Of a DNA stretch of 64,000 bases, positions 34,015-42,992 are shown in pieces (the first letter of the stretch is position 1; every line of letters starts with the position of its first letter). The notes under the pieces were generated by a model that ran no database searches, had not been told where the DNA came from, and worked only from the letters and a program-made list of their open reading frames with translations. The position numbers and the translations under genes were made by a program. This stretch comes from Paenibacillus phyllosphaerae. GTDB lineage: Bacteria > Bacillota > Bacilli > Paenibacillales > Paenibacillaceae. The stretch spans positions 62,001 through 126,000 of the forward strand of contig NZ_JACHXK010000012.1 of the NCBI RefSeq assembly GCF_014192105.1. The letters are read 5' to 3'.

Positions 34015-35568
34015 TTGTACAAAGTGCTCTTGGTCGACGATGAGCCGCTTATTCTGGATGGGATCTCATCGGTCATCGAGTGGGAGGCGCTCGGGACGAC
34101 ATTGATCGGTACGGCGTCCAATGGATTGGAAGCGCTGACAATCGTAGAGGAACAGTCGCCGGATATTATCATCACGGATATCCGCATGCCGGGCATGGAC
34201 GGACTAAGGCTCGTGGAGACGGTCAGATCCCGCGACGCGGACATCGACTTCGTCATGCTGACCGGATTCTCGGAATTCGAATACGCGAAGACTGCGATGC
34301 AATTCGGCGTGAAGCATTATTTGCTCAAGCCGTGCAGCGAAGAGAAGCTGGAGGAGGCATTGCGGGATATTGTCCGCTCCAAGCGGGGGAAGGATGAGAA
34401 CGAATCCTTCGTCCAGGCGATGCAATACAGCCTGGAGCGCGTCCTGCCGCATGCGAAGGAGCAGTTCTTGAAGGAGCTCGTCATGAACAAAACCTACGGC
34501 ATGCAGGAATGGCATTTCTTCTGCCAACTGTTCGGGCTGCAATTTCGTACCTTGCGCGTTCGGCTGCTGCTGCTCGATATCGAGAGCGGACATGAGTATG
34601 AGCATCTGTTCGCGGCCCAAAATATCGCCCAAGATATCTTCGCTAATCCGATGCTCAGCACAACGGTCGGCGGGCGGGTATTGCTGCTTATGGAGGATCA
34701 GCTAGCGGAAGAGATGCTGTTCCAACGGGTGCATGCCCTGCGGGAGACGTTCAAGCGCTATTACCGCTACGATGTGATGGCGGCGCTTAGCGAGCCCGGC
34801 GAGCTGGGACAGGTTCGGACCTTGTACTTGCGGATGCTCAACTGCTTGAGCCATCGTTTCTATCTCGGGCAAGGAGGACTCATCATGGAGCGGGACATTG
34901 CACTCCCCGATGATCCCAGCACGGAGGATTTCGTCTTCGATGCCGAGCGTCTGCTGCTGCCCATAAAGGCCGGTCACTGGCAGGACTCCGAGCTTGAGCT
35001 GCGCAGCTTGTTCGAACAGCTGGCCGCGCCGAAGTTCACCATCGCCCAGACCAAGTCGTACATGGTCCAAATCTTCATGGAGATCATCAGGTTGTGCAAT
35101 CCTGCGGAGATGAAAGCATATCTGGATCAGCTGCCGCATCAGATCGAGCACAGTACGCTTCAGGCGTTCCAGCAGCTGGTGCTCTCGATTGCCAAGTCGA
35201 TCGCCCAGGAGCGGTTCGAGCAGACTTGCCGTAAGCAATCCCAACTGGTGCAGCGGATCCAGCACATTGTGCAGCAGAAGTATAGGGACGATACGCTGAC
35301 GCTGCAGACGGTAGCGAACGAGATCTACATGAATCCCGATTATGTCGGCAAAATGTTCAAGCTGGAGACGGGCGAGAAATTCACCAACTACGTCATGAAC
35401 TACCGGATGCAGAAGGCGATCGAACTGCTCGATCGGGGCGACAATGTGACGGTAGCCTCGCTCGCGGAACAGGTAGGCTTCGGCTGCAACGCCTCGTATT
35501 TCAGCAAAATGTTCAAGAAATACACCGACTACACCCTTACGGAATATCGCAAAATCCCCCAGCCATGA
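34015..35568 (+). CDS. YesN-type response regulator with AraC output
   Basis: A 517-residue response regulator: receiver domain in residues 1-120 (acidic VDDEPL, phosphoacceptor Asp in IIITDIRMPGMDG, Lys in LLKPC), a long middle helical region, and an AraC double helix-turn-helix in the last 100 residues (LTLQTVANEIYMNPDYVGKMF, VASLAEQVGFGCNASYFSKMF). A TTG at 34015 lies 8 bases after AAGGAGG; the nearby ATG at 34008 is out of frame. Its likely kinase, a YesM type, is not next door but 4.3 kb away behind the sugar importer. Confidence 0.88.
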   Translation: MYKVLLVDDEPLILDGISSVIEWEALGTTLIGTASNGLEALTIVEEQSPDIIITDIRMPGMDGLRLVETVRSRDADIDFVMLTGFSEFEYAKTAMQFGVKHYLLKPCSEEKLEEALRDIVRSKRGKDENESFVQAMQYSLERVLPHAKEQFLKELVMNKTYGMQEWHFFCQLFGLQFRTLRVRLLLLDIESGHEYEHLFAAQNIAQDIFANPMLSTTVGGRVLLLMEDQLAEEMLFQRVHALRETFKRYYRYDVMAALSEPGELGQVRTLYLRMLNCLSHRFYLGQGGLIMERDIALPDDPSTEDFVFDAERLLLPIKAGHWQDSELELRSLFEQLAAPKFTIAQTKSYMVQIFMEIIRLCNPAEMKAYLDQLPHQIEHSTLQAFQQLVLSIAKSIAQERFEQTCRKQSQLVQRIQHIVQQKYRDDTLTLQTVANEIYMNPDYVGKMFKLETGEKFTNYVMNYRMQKAIELLDRGDNVTVASLAEQVGFGCNASYFSKMFKKYTDYTLTEYRKIPQP

Positions 35569-35590
35569 GCGATGTCATATATCAGCCCAT

Positions 35591-35628
35591 AAAACCCTGC
35601 TTCGTCTACAGACGCGAAGCAGGGTTTT
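35591..35628 (+). terminator. Rho-independent terminator of the response regulator gene
   Basis: A 14-bp perfect stem (35591-35604 with 35615-35628) whose right arm ends in TTTT. Confidence 0.85.
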
Positions 35629-36180
35629 GCGTTTTCAGTAAGCAGTAAACGTGGAGCGTGTCCACGAAGTGGACGGCAAGCGAGGAATAGCAGGGAGTCT
35701 GCAACTTGTCGACAGTCTCAGGTCTACTCCCAAGGCAAACCGTAACGAACGAAGCGCAAACTAAGAGCTTTGTCCCAACAACAGGAATGGCGCATGGATA
35801 CATGCGACCCAATCCGCCAGGGGAACAACGCGGGCCAACATCGAAAGGACAGATCGAAGACGGCCGAGTGCCGAGTCACGCTAGTTCCGGGTGTCCAGAG
35901 GGCCGGGGCCCTTGGTTCCCCTCAGCGGAGGGGGAAGGGGCGAGGGTGAAAATGGGGTTCAGGGGTTCGCCCATGGTTACTTTCGAAGAAGTGAAGGGGC
36001 GAGGGAAAGACATTTTTTAAAAAAGTAAAACGGGGGTCCAAGGGGCTCTCCCCTTGTTTCCCTCCACTGGAGGGATGGGGTGGCAAACTTGTCTGATTTG
36101 AACACGAACGAACCGGAAATGAACATAGGCACCAAATGGCAGGCAAGGTATATTTATCCCATAACCAGGGTGATTGACGT
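35629..36180. other. 550-base non-coding region with internal repeats
   Basis: No convincing gene. Features seen: a GTCCAC-GAA-GTGGAC hairpin (35660-35674); GAAGGGGCGAGGG twice (near 35933 and 35993); and two similar blocks, near 35900-35930 and 36033-36073, in which a CC-rich word, CCCTTG and a TTCCC-TCC stretch recur. The base composition, with long G runs, differs from the flanks. It may be a decayed mobile element, an untranslated leader or a dispersed genomic repeat. Confidence 0.5.
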
Positions 36181-36200
36181 GAAGGATGGAGGACGAACCG

Positions 36201-37163
36201 ATGAAAGTGGAGACCCAACTGGCGATGAAGCCGGCTAAGGTGAAGACCAGTAAGGCAGCCTTTATCAAGAAAGAGCTGCTGAGGAATAAATACGTGTACA
36301 TCATGCTCATACCCGTCATTCTGTATTACGTGATTTTCAGTTACGCCCCGATGTACGGCCTCTTGATGGCATTCCAGAAATCATACAGTCCGATCAAAGG
36401 GATCATGGAAGGCAAATGGATCGGATTCGATAATTTCACGATGTTCTTCGAGAGCTATTACTTCTGGCGGATCATTAAGAACACGCTAATTCTCAGCTTA
36501 TACAGCATCGTGTTCGGCTTCCCGGCCCCGATCATTCTCGCGCTGCTGCTCAATGAGGTTCGCAAAAAATGGTTCAAGAGCACGGTGCAGACGTTCAGCT
36601 ACATGCCGCATTTTATTTCGGTCGTTGTCGTGGTCGGTATGTTGAAAACGTTCTCAGCACTCGATGGCGGATTGTTCAACGTCGTGCGCGGTCTGTTCGA
36701 CCTGCAGCCGATCATGTTCCTGGCCGAGAAGGATATGTTCCGTCCGCTCTACATTCTCTCGAATATTTGGCAAGGCGCGGGTTGGGCGTCGATCATCTTC
36801 CTCGCTGCGCTGAGCGGGATCGATCCGCAGCTGTACGAAGCGTCGAAGATGGACGGCGCCGGACGCTGGAAGCAGCTGCTGCATATTACGCTGCCGGGCA
36901 TTATGCCTACGATCGTCGTTATGCTTATCCTTCGCTTGGGCGCCGTGATGAACTCCGACTTCCAGAAAATCTTGCTCATGCAGACTGCGCCGACTTACGA
37001 AACCTCGGATGTCATCTCAACATTCGTATACCGGTCCGGCATCCTGGAGGGGAACTACACCTACTCCACCGCGGTCGGCCTATTGAACGGCATGATTAAC
37101 TTCTCGCTCTTGCTGCTGGCCAATTACATTAGCAGACGAGTCAATTCCACAAGTCTTTGGTAA
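36201..37163 (+). CDS. Sugar ABC importer permease, LplB type
   Basis: A 320-residue CUT1-family permease with about six helices. The EAA loop that contacts the ATPase reads YEASKMDGAGRWKQLLHITLPGI. Members of the LplB/YtcP-like group import oligosaccharides. GGAGG lies 8 bases before the ATG at 36201; the ATG at 36186 overlaps that ribosome site. First gene of an importer operon that, as usual for this group, lacks its own ATPase and should use a shared MsmX-type ATPase encoded elsewhere. Confidence 0.9.
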   Translation: MKVETQLAMKPAKVKTSKAAFIKKELLRNKYVYIMLIPVILYYVIFSYAPMYGLLMAFQKSYSPIKGIMEGKWIGFDNFTMFFESYYFWRIIKNTLILSLYSIVFGFPAPIILALLLNEVRKKWFKSTVQTFSYMPHFISVVVVVGMLKTFSALDGGLFNVVRGLFDLQPIMFLAEKDMFRPLYILSNIWQGAGWASIIFLAALSGIDPQLYEASKMDGAGRWKQLLHITLPGIMPTIVVMLILRLGAVMNSDFQKILLMQTAPTYETSDVISTFVYRSGILEGNYTYSTAVGLLNGMINFSLLLLANYISRRVNSTSLW

Positions 37164-37175
37164 TAGGAGGGGCCA

Positions 37176-38045
37176 ATGAAGCGATCGTTCGGCGAACATG
37201 TCTTTGATGCGATTAACACGATATTGCTGCTCTTGGTTATTGCAATATCGCTCTACCCGATGCTCTACGTCTTCAATTCCTCGATCAGCGATCCGGATCA
37301 ACTGCTCCGCTCGCGATCGTTCATGCTGCTGCCGGAGGGCTTCCAGCTCGATGCTTACAAGCATGTCTTCAGCAACAAAAAGATTTATAGCGGTTACCTC
37401 AACACGCTCTTCTACGTGGTCGCCGGTACGGGGGTCAACCTCCTGATGACGTCCTTCGCCGCTTACGGGTTGTCGCGGATGGATCTATACGGCAGGAAGA
37501 CGATGATGAAGCTCATTACGTTCACGATGTTCTTCGGGGGCGGCATGATTCCGACCTTCCTGCTCATTCAGAATCTGGGAATGGTCGACTCGCGATGGGC
37601 GATGATTATCCCGGGAGCGATCAACACGTTCTACTTCCTCATCATGAAGACGAGCTTCGAGAGCGTGCCGGTCAGCCTGATCGAGTCCGCCAAGCTGGAC
37701 GGGGCGAACGACTTCCGCATCCTGTTCCGCATCGTGCTTCCGCTGTCCAAGTCGATTCTCGCGGTCATGATGCTCTACTACGCGGTCGATCACTGGAATG
37801 ATTACGTGACGCCGATGCTGTATTTGCGCAGCCAGGAGCTGTATCCGATCCAGATCGTCATGCGCGATATTCTGATCAGCAGCAGTACGGAGTCGATGGG
37901 CGCGGGAGCCGATACCGGCTTCGCGATCGGCGAGAACATCAAGTATGCGACGATCATTATCTCGACGTTGCCGATCATGGCCGTCTACCCGTTCATCCAA
38001 CGCTTTTTTGTCCAAGGCGCTCTAATCGGTGCCGTTAAACAATAA
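37176..38045 (+). CDS. Sugar ABC importer permease, LplC/YtcP type
   Basis: A 289-residue CUT1 permease, partner of the LplB-like subunit. Six helices and an EAA loop in LIESAKLDGANDFRILFRIVLPL are visible. It starts 12 bases after the first permease with a strong AGGAGG, so the two are made together. Confidence 0.9.
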   Translation: MKRSFGEHVFDAINTILLLLVIAISLYPMLYVFNSSISDPDQLLRSRSFMLLPEGFQLDAYKHVFSNKKIYSGYLNTLFYVVAGTGVNLLMTSFAAYGLSRMDLYGRKTMMKLITFTMFFGGGMIPTFLLIQNLGMVDSRWAMIIPGAINTFYFLIMKTSFESVPVSLIESAKLDGANDFRILFRIVLPLSKSILAVMMLYYAVDHWNDYVTPMLYLRSQELYPIQIVMRDILISSSTESMGAGADTGFAIGENIKYATIIISTLPIMAVYPFIQRFFVQGALIGAVKQ

Positions 38046-38074
38046 TCCACACCATCTTGAAGGGGGATTTATCG

Positions 38075-39751
38075 ATGAGAAAAATGGGGTTCGTATTGGC
38101 AAGTTCGATGCTCGTCCTCAGCATCTTGTCCGCATGTTCGAATAATACGGGGGAAGAAGGCAACAAGGAGACGGGCACCAATACCAATACGGAGAAGCCG
38201 GCCTCAGAGGCGCCGGCTGCCGAAACGGCGTTGACCGAGATTCCGCTGCCGATCGCGAGCGAGTCGTTCACGATCGACTACTGGCGTGCGAATGATGCGA
38301 AGCTGACCGCCTCGCTGGAGAATTTCGGCGAGATGGCCGGTTACAAGAAGAAGGAAGAGCTGACCGGCATTAAGGCGAACTTCACCCATCCGCCCCTCGG
38401 CCAGCAGAAGGACCAGTTCAACCTGCTCATTGCGGGCAGCGATCTGCCGGATGTGATCTACTATAACTGGGCGGATGCCGTAGGCGGCCCGGAGAAAATG
38501 ATCGAGGACGGCCGCATCATCCGCCTCAATGAGCTGATCGATCAATACGCGCCGAACTTGAAGAAGATTATCGAGTCCGATCCGGACGTGAAGAAGCAGA
38601 TCGCGCTCGACGACGGCACGATCTACATGTTCCCGCTGCTGAAGCTCGACGCGCTCAAGCTGAACGCGACTTCCGGTCTCATCATGCGCAAGGATTGGCT
38701 CGACAAGCTGGGTCTCAAGTCGCCGACGACGATCGACGAATGGCATACGGTGCTCAAGGCGTTCAAGGAGAAAGACCCGAACGGCAACGGCAAGCCGGAT
38801 GAGCTTCCGTTCACGGGCAACTGGGGACCTGGCAACCTTACCAAGCTGCATGACTTCGCTCCGGCCTTCGGCCTGATCGGCGGCTTCATGATGAAGGATG
38901 GCAAGGTTACATACGGCCCGATCGAACCGGGATACAAAGACTACCTGGCGACGATGGCACAGTGGTATAAGGAAGGGCTGATCGATCCGGAGATTATGAC
39001 CAATGACGGCAAGGCGTTCGACTATAAAGTAACGAACAACCTGGCAGGCTCGTACCAAGGCGGCGTCTTCAGCGGTATGGGCAAATTCTTCAATTTGATG
39101 CGCGGCACGGATCCGAACTTCAACCTGACCGGCGTAGCGTCTCCGCTCGCGCCGGACGGAAAATCATACGCGGCGTTCAACCTGAACCAGAAGGTACTGA
39201 CGTACGGCGAAGCGATTACGGCCAGCGCCGACGAGGATAAGCTGAAGTACATCGTGCAATGGATGGACTTCAACTACAGCCAGCAGGGCAGCGACCTGTT
39301 CAACTTCGGCGTCGAGGGCGAGAGCTACACCAAGGAAGGCGATACGTACAAGTTCACGGATACGATCGTGAAGAACCCGAACGGCCTCACTTACGACCAG
39401 GCGCTGGCGACTTACGCGCTGTCGATCATGGACGGCCCGATCAACCAGGACAGCAAATATCTCGACGCGCTATTGTTCGACCAAGGCCAGAAGGACGCGA
39501 ACGCCGAGTGGATGAAGCAGAGCGCCGAACTGACGCTTCCTCCGATCCGTCTGACGATCGACGAAGCGAGCCAAGTGACGTCGATCATGAGCCAGGTGAA
39601 CACATACTATAACGAAACGATGACGGCGATCATCAACGGCACGAAGCCGGTGTCCGAGTTCGACAAGATGGTCGAGACGATCAAGGGCATGGGCATCGAC
39701 GAAGCCATCAAGCTGCATCAAGCGGCTTACGAGCGTTATCAGAGCAAATAA
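38075..39751 (+). CDS. Sugar-binding lipoprotein of the LplA type
   Basis: A 558-residue extracellular solute-binding protein. The lipoprotein signal ends in LSAC near residue 20, followed by a low-complexity Thr/Glu/Asn linker, then a large two-lobe CUT1 binding fold starting FTIDYWRAND. It should capture an oligosaccharide and hand it to the two permeases encoded just upstream. The ATG at 38075 follows AGGGGG; the TTG at 38057 lies upstream of the ribosome site and is rejected. Confidence 0.92.
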   Translation: MRKMGFVLASSMLVLSILSACSNNTGEEGNKETGTNTNTEKPASEAPAAETALTEIPLPIASESFTIDYWRANDAKLTASLENFGEMAGYKKKEELTGIKANFTHPPLGQQKDQFNLLIAGSDLPDVIYYNWADAVGGPEKMIEDGRIIRLNELIDQYAPNLKKIIESDPDVKKQIALDDGTIYMFPLLKLDALKLNATSGLIMRKDWLDKLGLKSPTTIDEWHTVLKAFKEKDPNGNGKPDELPFTGNWGPGNLTKLHDFAPAFGLIGGFMMKDGKVTYGPIEPGYKDYLATMAQWYKEGLIDPEIMTNDGKAFDYKVTNNLAGSYQGGVFSGMGKFFNLMRGTDPNFNLTGVASPLAPDGKSYAAFNLNQKVLTYGEAITASADEDKLKYIVQWMDFNYSQQGSDLFNFGVEGESYTKEGDTYKFTDTIVKNPNGLTYDQALATYALSIMDGPINQDSKYLDALLFDQGQKDANAEWMKQSAELTLPPIRLTIDEASQVTSIMSQVNTYYNETMTAIINGTKPVSEFDKMVETIKGMGIDEAIKLHQAAYERYQSK

Positions 39752-39762
39752 GACCACAATTT

Positions 39763-39813
39763 AACTACCTGCCGGTGCTAAAAAAAATTTAGCTCGGCGG
39801 GTAGTTTGTGTTT
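39763..39813 (+). terminator. Stem-loop between the importer and the kinase gene
   Basis: AACTACCTGCCG (39763-39774) pairs with CGGCGGGTAGTT (39795-39806, one G-T pair), with an inner GCTAAA/TTTAGC stem. Probably a partial terminator lowering kinase expression relative to the importer. Confidence 0.65.
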
Positions 39814-39866
39814 GTCGGGAGGCCGCGTGTTCTTCGCCGCACATTAGAAGAGGGGGCTTAGCGGGA

Positions 39867-41615
39867 GTGAAAGCGATCCGTCACTTAAGCATCAAGTCGA
39901 AAATGTTCCTCGTCATCATGATTATCGTTACCCTGATCATCACGCTCGCCTTCAGCTCGTTGTACTACGCCTATTCCACGTATGACAGTCAGCTGTACGA
40001 CAAATCGTACCGGCTGCTCAACCTGTCCTCGACGACGATCGATATGGAGCTGAAGAAGCTCGAATCGATGTCGCTGACGATCATCTCGGACAAACAAATC
40101 CAAGAAGGGCTTCAGGAGCTGCAACTGGATGATTCGGAGTATGCCGGCTATGTCATCCGCAAGCGGCTGACGGATCGGCTCTGGGCGCATATCAGCACAG
40201 CGGAGCGGTACGTGCAGTCGGTCTATCTGCTCGACGCGAACGAGCGGGCCAGCAAGTACGGGGAGACCGTAACGTTAACCGACGATAAATACGCGCGCAT
40301 GCTGGAACTCGCCAAGGGCGGCAGAGGCGCCGTCCGCTGGCTGTATCCGGATGAGGGCGATCCGATGCTCATGATGGTCCGCGAGGTCCGGGTCTATGAA
40401 CCGATGACGCTGAAGCCGATCGGCATGCTGATGCTGCGGATCAATATTAAGCGGCTCGTCGAGGATTACGCAGGCGTCGCTGCCCCATACAGCGATATCG
40501 TGCTGAAAGCGGGCGGGCAAGTCATTTATCCCTATGACGGCGCTTCGACGGGGATGGCGCAGGCTATGCAGGCGGCGGAGCTGCCGGCTGGGTATGCGAT
40601 TAAGCGGGTGAACGGCGAGGCTATGTTCCTCTCGCATAAAACATCCGGTTACACCGGTTGGACCTACTACAATTTCGTACCGTACAACCATATTTTCGAG
40701 CAGATCGTGCTGATGAAGAATGCGATGATCGCCGTCTTTGTTATTACCGTGCTCATTGCCGTGTTCATCGGGTTTGCCTTTGCCCGAAGTTTGACGAAGC
40801 CCATCCGCCTGTTGATCAATCAGATGAAAGAGGTGCAGCAGGGTAATCTGGACAGCATGGACGCCGCATTGGATGCCCCCGTGTTCCACCAGATGGATGA
40901 GGTCGGATTGCTGCAGCGGACATTCCGCCTAATGATGGCCCGGATCAATACGCTGATCAAGGAGAATTACACGAACCAGCTTATCATTAAGGAGACGGAG
41001 TTCAAGGCGCTGCAGGCGCAGATTAATCCGCATTTTCTGTACAATGCGCTCGATTCCATCCATTGGCTCGCGAAGAAGAGCAGGCAGGAGCAGATCTCGA
41101 GCATGGTCGTGTCGCTCGGCTATCTGCTGCGTTCGTCGATCAGCCTGAAGCGGAACGTCATTACGTTGGCTGAAGAGCTGGAGATCGTCCGGCACTATAT
41201 TACGATTCAGAAATACCGCTTCCAGCATCGGCTTCATTTTCATATGGACGTGCCGGATACGTTCGCTGGCGTCGCCATTCCGAAGCTCACGCTGCAACCG
41301 CTCGTGGAGAATGCCATTCAATACGGTCTTGAGCCGATGATCGAGCCGTGCGCGATTCGGATCTATGTCGTTCAGGAACATGGGCGGCTCGCCGTAATCG
41401 TCGAGGATCAAGGTCCGGGGATGGAAGAGGGACATATTGAACGAGTGCTGAGCGGCGAAGTGAAGACGAGAGGGACGGGAATCGGACTCACTAATATCCG
41501 GGACCGCCTGCAGCTTGCCTTCGGCTGCGACTATGGCTTGCGCGTAGAGAGTACGCCAGGCGCAGGGACACGCGTCAGCATTCTGCTGCCGTATGCACAG
41601 GAGGAGTCGGCATGA
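39867..41615 (+). CDS. YesM-type sensor histidine kinase
   Basis: A 582-residue membrane kinase: helix 1 (about 13-33), an extracellular sensor of some 250 residues, helix 2 (about 285-310), HAMP, then a His_kinase domain with LQAQINPHFLYNALDSI (phospho-acceptor His) and an ATPase part with N-box ENAIQYGLEP and G-boxes EDQGPGM and GTGIGLTNI. GTG start with AGAGGGGG upstream. It should phosphorylate the YesN-type regulator at 34015. Its stop overlaps the start of a second binding lipoprotein, which suggests a kinase plus extracellular sugar-receptor pair. Confidence 0.9.
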   Translation: MKAIRHLSIKSKMFLVIMIIVTLIITLAFSSLYYAYSTYDSQLYDKSYRLLNLSSTTIDMELKKLESMSLTIISDKQIQEGLQELQLDDSEYAGYVIRKRLTDRLWAHISTAERYVQSVYLLDANERASKYGETVTLTDDKYARMLELAKGGRGAVRWLYPDEGDPMLMMVREVRVYEPMTLKPIGMLMLRINIKRLVEDYAGVAAPYSDIVLKAGGQVIYPYDGASTGMAQAMQAAELPAGYAIKRVNGEAMFLSHKTSGYTGWTYYNFVPYNHIFEQIVLMKNAMIAVFVITVLIAVFIGFAFARSLTKPIRLLINQMKEVQQGNLDSMDAALDAPVFHQMDEVGLLQRTFRLMMARINTLIKENYTNQLIIKETEFKALQAQINPHFLYNALDSIHWLAKKSRQEQISSMVVSLGYLLRSSISLKRNVITLAEELEIVRHYITIQKYRFQHRLHFHMDVPDTFAGVAIPKLTLQPLVENAIQYGLEPMIEPCAIRIYVVQEHGRLAVIVEDQGPGMEEGHIERVLSGEVKTRGTGIGLTNIRDRLQLAFGCDYGLRVESTPGAGTRVSILLPYAQEESA

Positions 41616-42910
41616 GAAGAATCATCGCAAGTCTTAGCTTGCTGCTGATCGTCGCGCTGCTCGCAAGTTGCCAACCTCCTTCACGGGATGTATGGGAGCG
41701 CCCTGACGAAGAGCCGGTCACGCTCCGGGTCGCCTGGTGGGGAGGCGATTTGCGTAACGAAGCGACGATCCAGGTTATCCGGATGTTCGAGCAGCAGCAT
41801 CCTCATGTGCGCATCGAATTCGAATACACCGGGTTTAATGAATATTGGAAGAAACTGGCCCCGTATGCCGCAGGCAACGCGCTGCCGGATGTGATTCAGA
41901 TGGACGTCTCGTATTTGTCCCAGTATGGTTCGCTCGAGCTGTTGGAAGATTTGACGTCCTACATCGACCAAGGGTTAATCGATACGACGCATATTAGCGA
42001 ATCTACGCTGGCGGGGGGCAAGATGGGGAACAAGCTGTACGGGTTCAATCTTGGCGTCAATGCGCTGTATACCGTGTATGATCCGCAGGTGTTCCAGGCG
42101 AGCGGTCTTCAGCCGCCGGAGGCCGACTGGACATGGGACGACCTGGAGGCGATGGGGAGCGTCGTGAAGGGAACGGGCACTTATGTAGGAACCGACCTGA
42201 CCCCGGAACAATTTTTCGCTTACTATCTAAGGCAGCATGGGAAGAACTTGTATGCGGCAGATGGGACGAAGCTCGGTTATGACGACGATTCGCTGTTCGT
42301 CGATTACTTCGGCCGGATGCAGCGCCTGGCGAGAGATCGGCTTATCTTCACACCGGATATCTGGAATACGGATCTGCGGGAGGGAGAGGAGGACCCCTTC
42401 TATCAAGGGAAGGCGCTGCTCGGCTGGGGATATTCGAACCAGTTCATCGGCGCGACCCGGAAATACGGCAAGCCGCTATCCATCGCTCCTCCGCCAGGAC
42501 CGAACTTGGACAAGGGCATGTTCCTCAAGCCCGGAATGATGTTCTCGATCGCGCAGAACTCCAAGGTGAAGGAGGAAGCGGCGAAATTCATCAGCTTCTT
42601 CGTCAACGATGTGGAAGCGAACAAAATTCTGAAAGGAGAGCGGGGCGTCCCCGTATCGAAGAAGGTGCAGGACGAGCTGACGCCGTACATCGAACCCGAG
42701 CTCGAGCAGATCTTCGACTATATCCGCTGGGTCGAGCAGCACAGCAGTCCGATGGACCCGCTCGATCCGCCAGGTTCCGCAGAGGTGACCGATGTGCTCC
42801 GCAAGCTGTATGATCAGCTGCTCTTCGATACGATCACCCCGGAATTCGCGGCCGTGGAATTCAGAAGGAAGGCGAGCGAGATTCTCGCAAGGAATATCGA
42901 CCCCCGTTGA
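41612..42910 (+). CDS. Second sugar-binding lipoprotein, coupled to the kinase
   Basis: A 432-residue CUT1-type binding protein with a lipoprotein signal (LLASC, residues about 16-20). TLRVAWWGGD and PHVRIEFEYTGFNEYW are typical openings of the family. The ATGA overlap with the kinase stop means translational coupling. No permease follows it, so it may either feed the upstream permeases or act as the extracellular receptor that reports sugar to the kinase. I prefer the receptor role from the gene arrangement, but the sequence alone cannot decide. Confidence 0.88.
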   Translation: MRRIIASLSLLLIVALLASCQPPSRDVWERPDEEPVTLRVAWWGGDLRNEATIQVIRMFEQQHPHVRIEFEYTGFNEYWKKLAPYAAGNALPDVIQMDVSYLSQYGSLELLEDLTSYIDQGLIDTTHISESTLAGGKMGNKLYGFNLGVNALYTVYDPQVFQASGLQPPEADWTWDDLEAMGSVVKGTGTYVGTDLTPEQFFAYYLRQHGKNLYAADGTKLGYDDDSLFVDYFGRMQRLARDRLIFTPDIWNTDLREGEEDPFYQGKALLGWGYSNQFIGATRKYGKPLSIAPPPGPNLDKGMFLKPGMMFSIAQNSKVKEEAAKFISFFVNDVEANKILKGERGVPVSKKVQDELTPYIEPELEQIFDYIRWVEQHSSPMDPLDPPGSAEVTDVLRKLYDQLLFDTITPEFAAVEFRRKASEILARNIDPR

Positions 42911-42962
42911 CCTGCGCACGGCAAGCGATTGCTGCTGGTTCAGTGCAACAGCCCGAGTGATT

Positions 42963-42988
42963 AGCCGCCAATATGGCGGCTTTTTTTG
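42963..42988. terminator. Terminator between convergent genes
   Basis: AGCCGCC and GGCGGCT form a stem around AATAT, followed by TTTTTTT on the plus strand. Confidence 0.85.
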
Positions 42989-42992
42989 AATT

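Noticed and set aside
35706..36020. A 104-codon open frame in the 35.6-36.2 kb gap
   Set aside because: No ribosome site, low-complexity Gly/Arg/Pro composition, no recognisable domain, and it lies across the repeat blocks; treated as non-coding.
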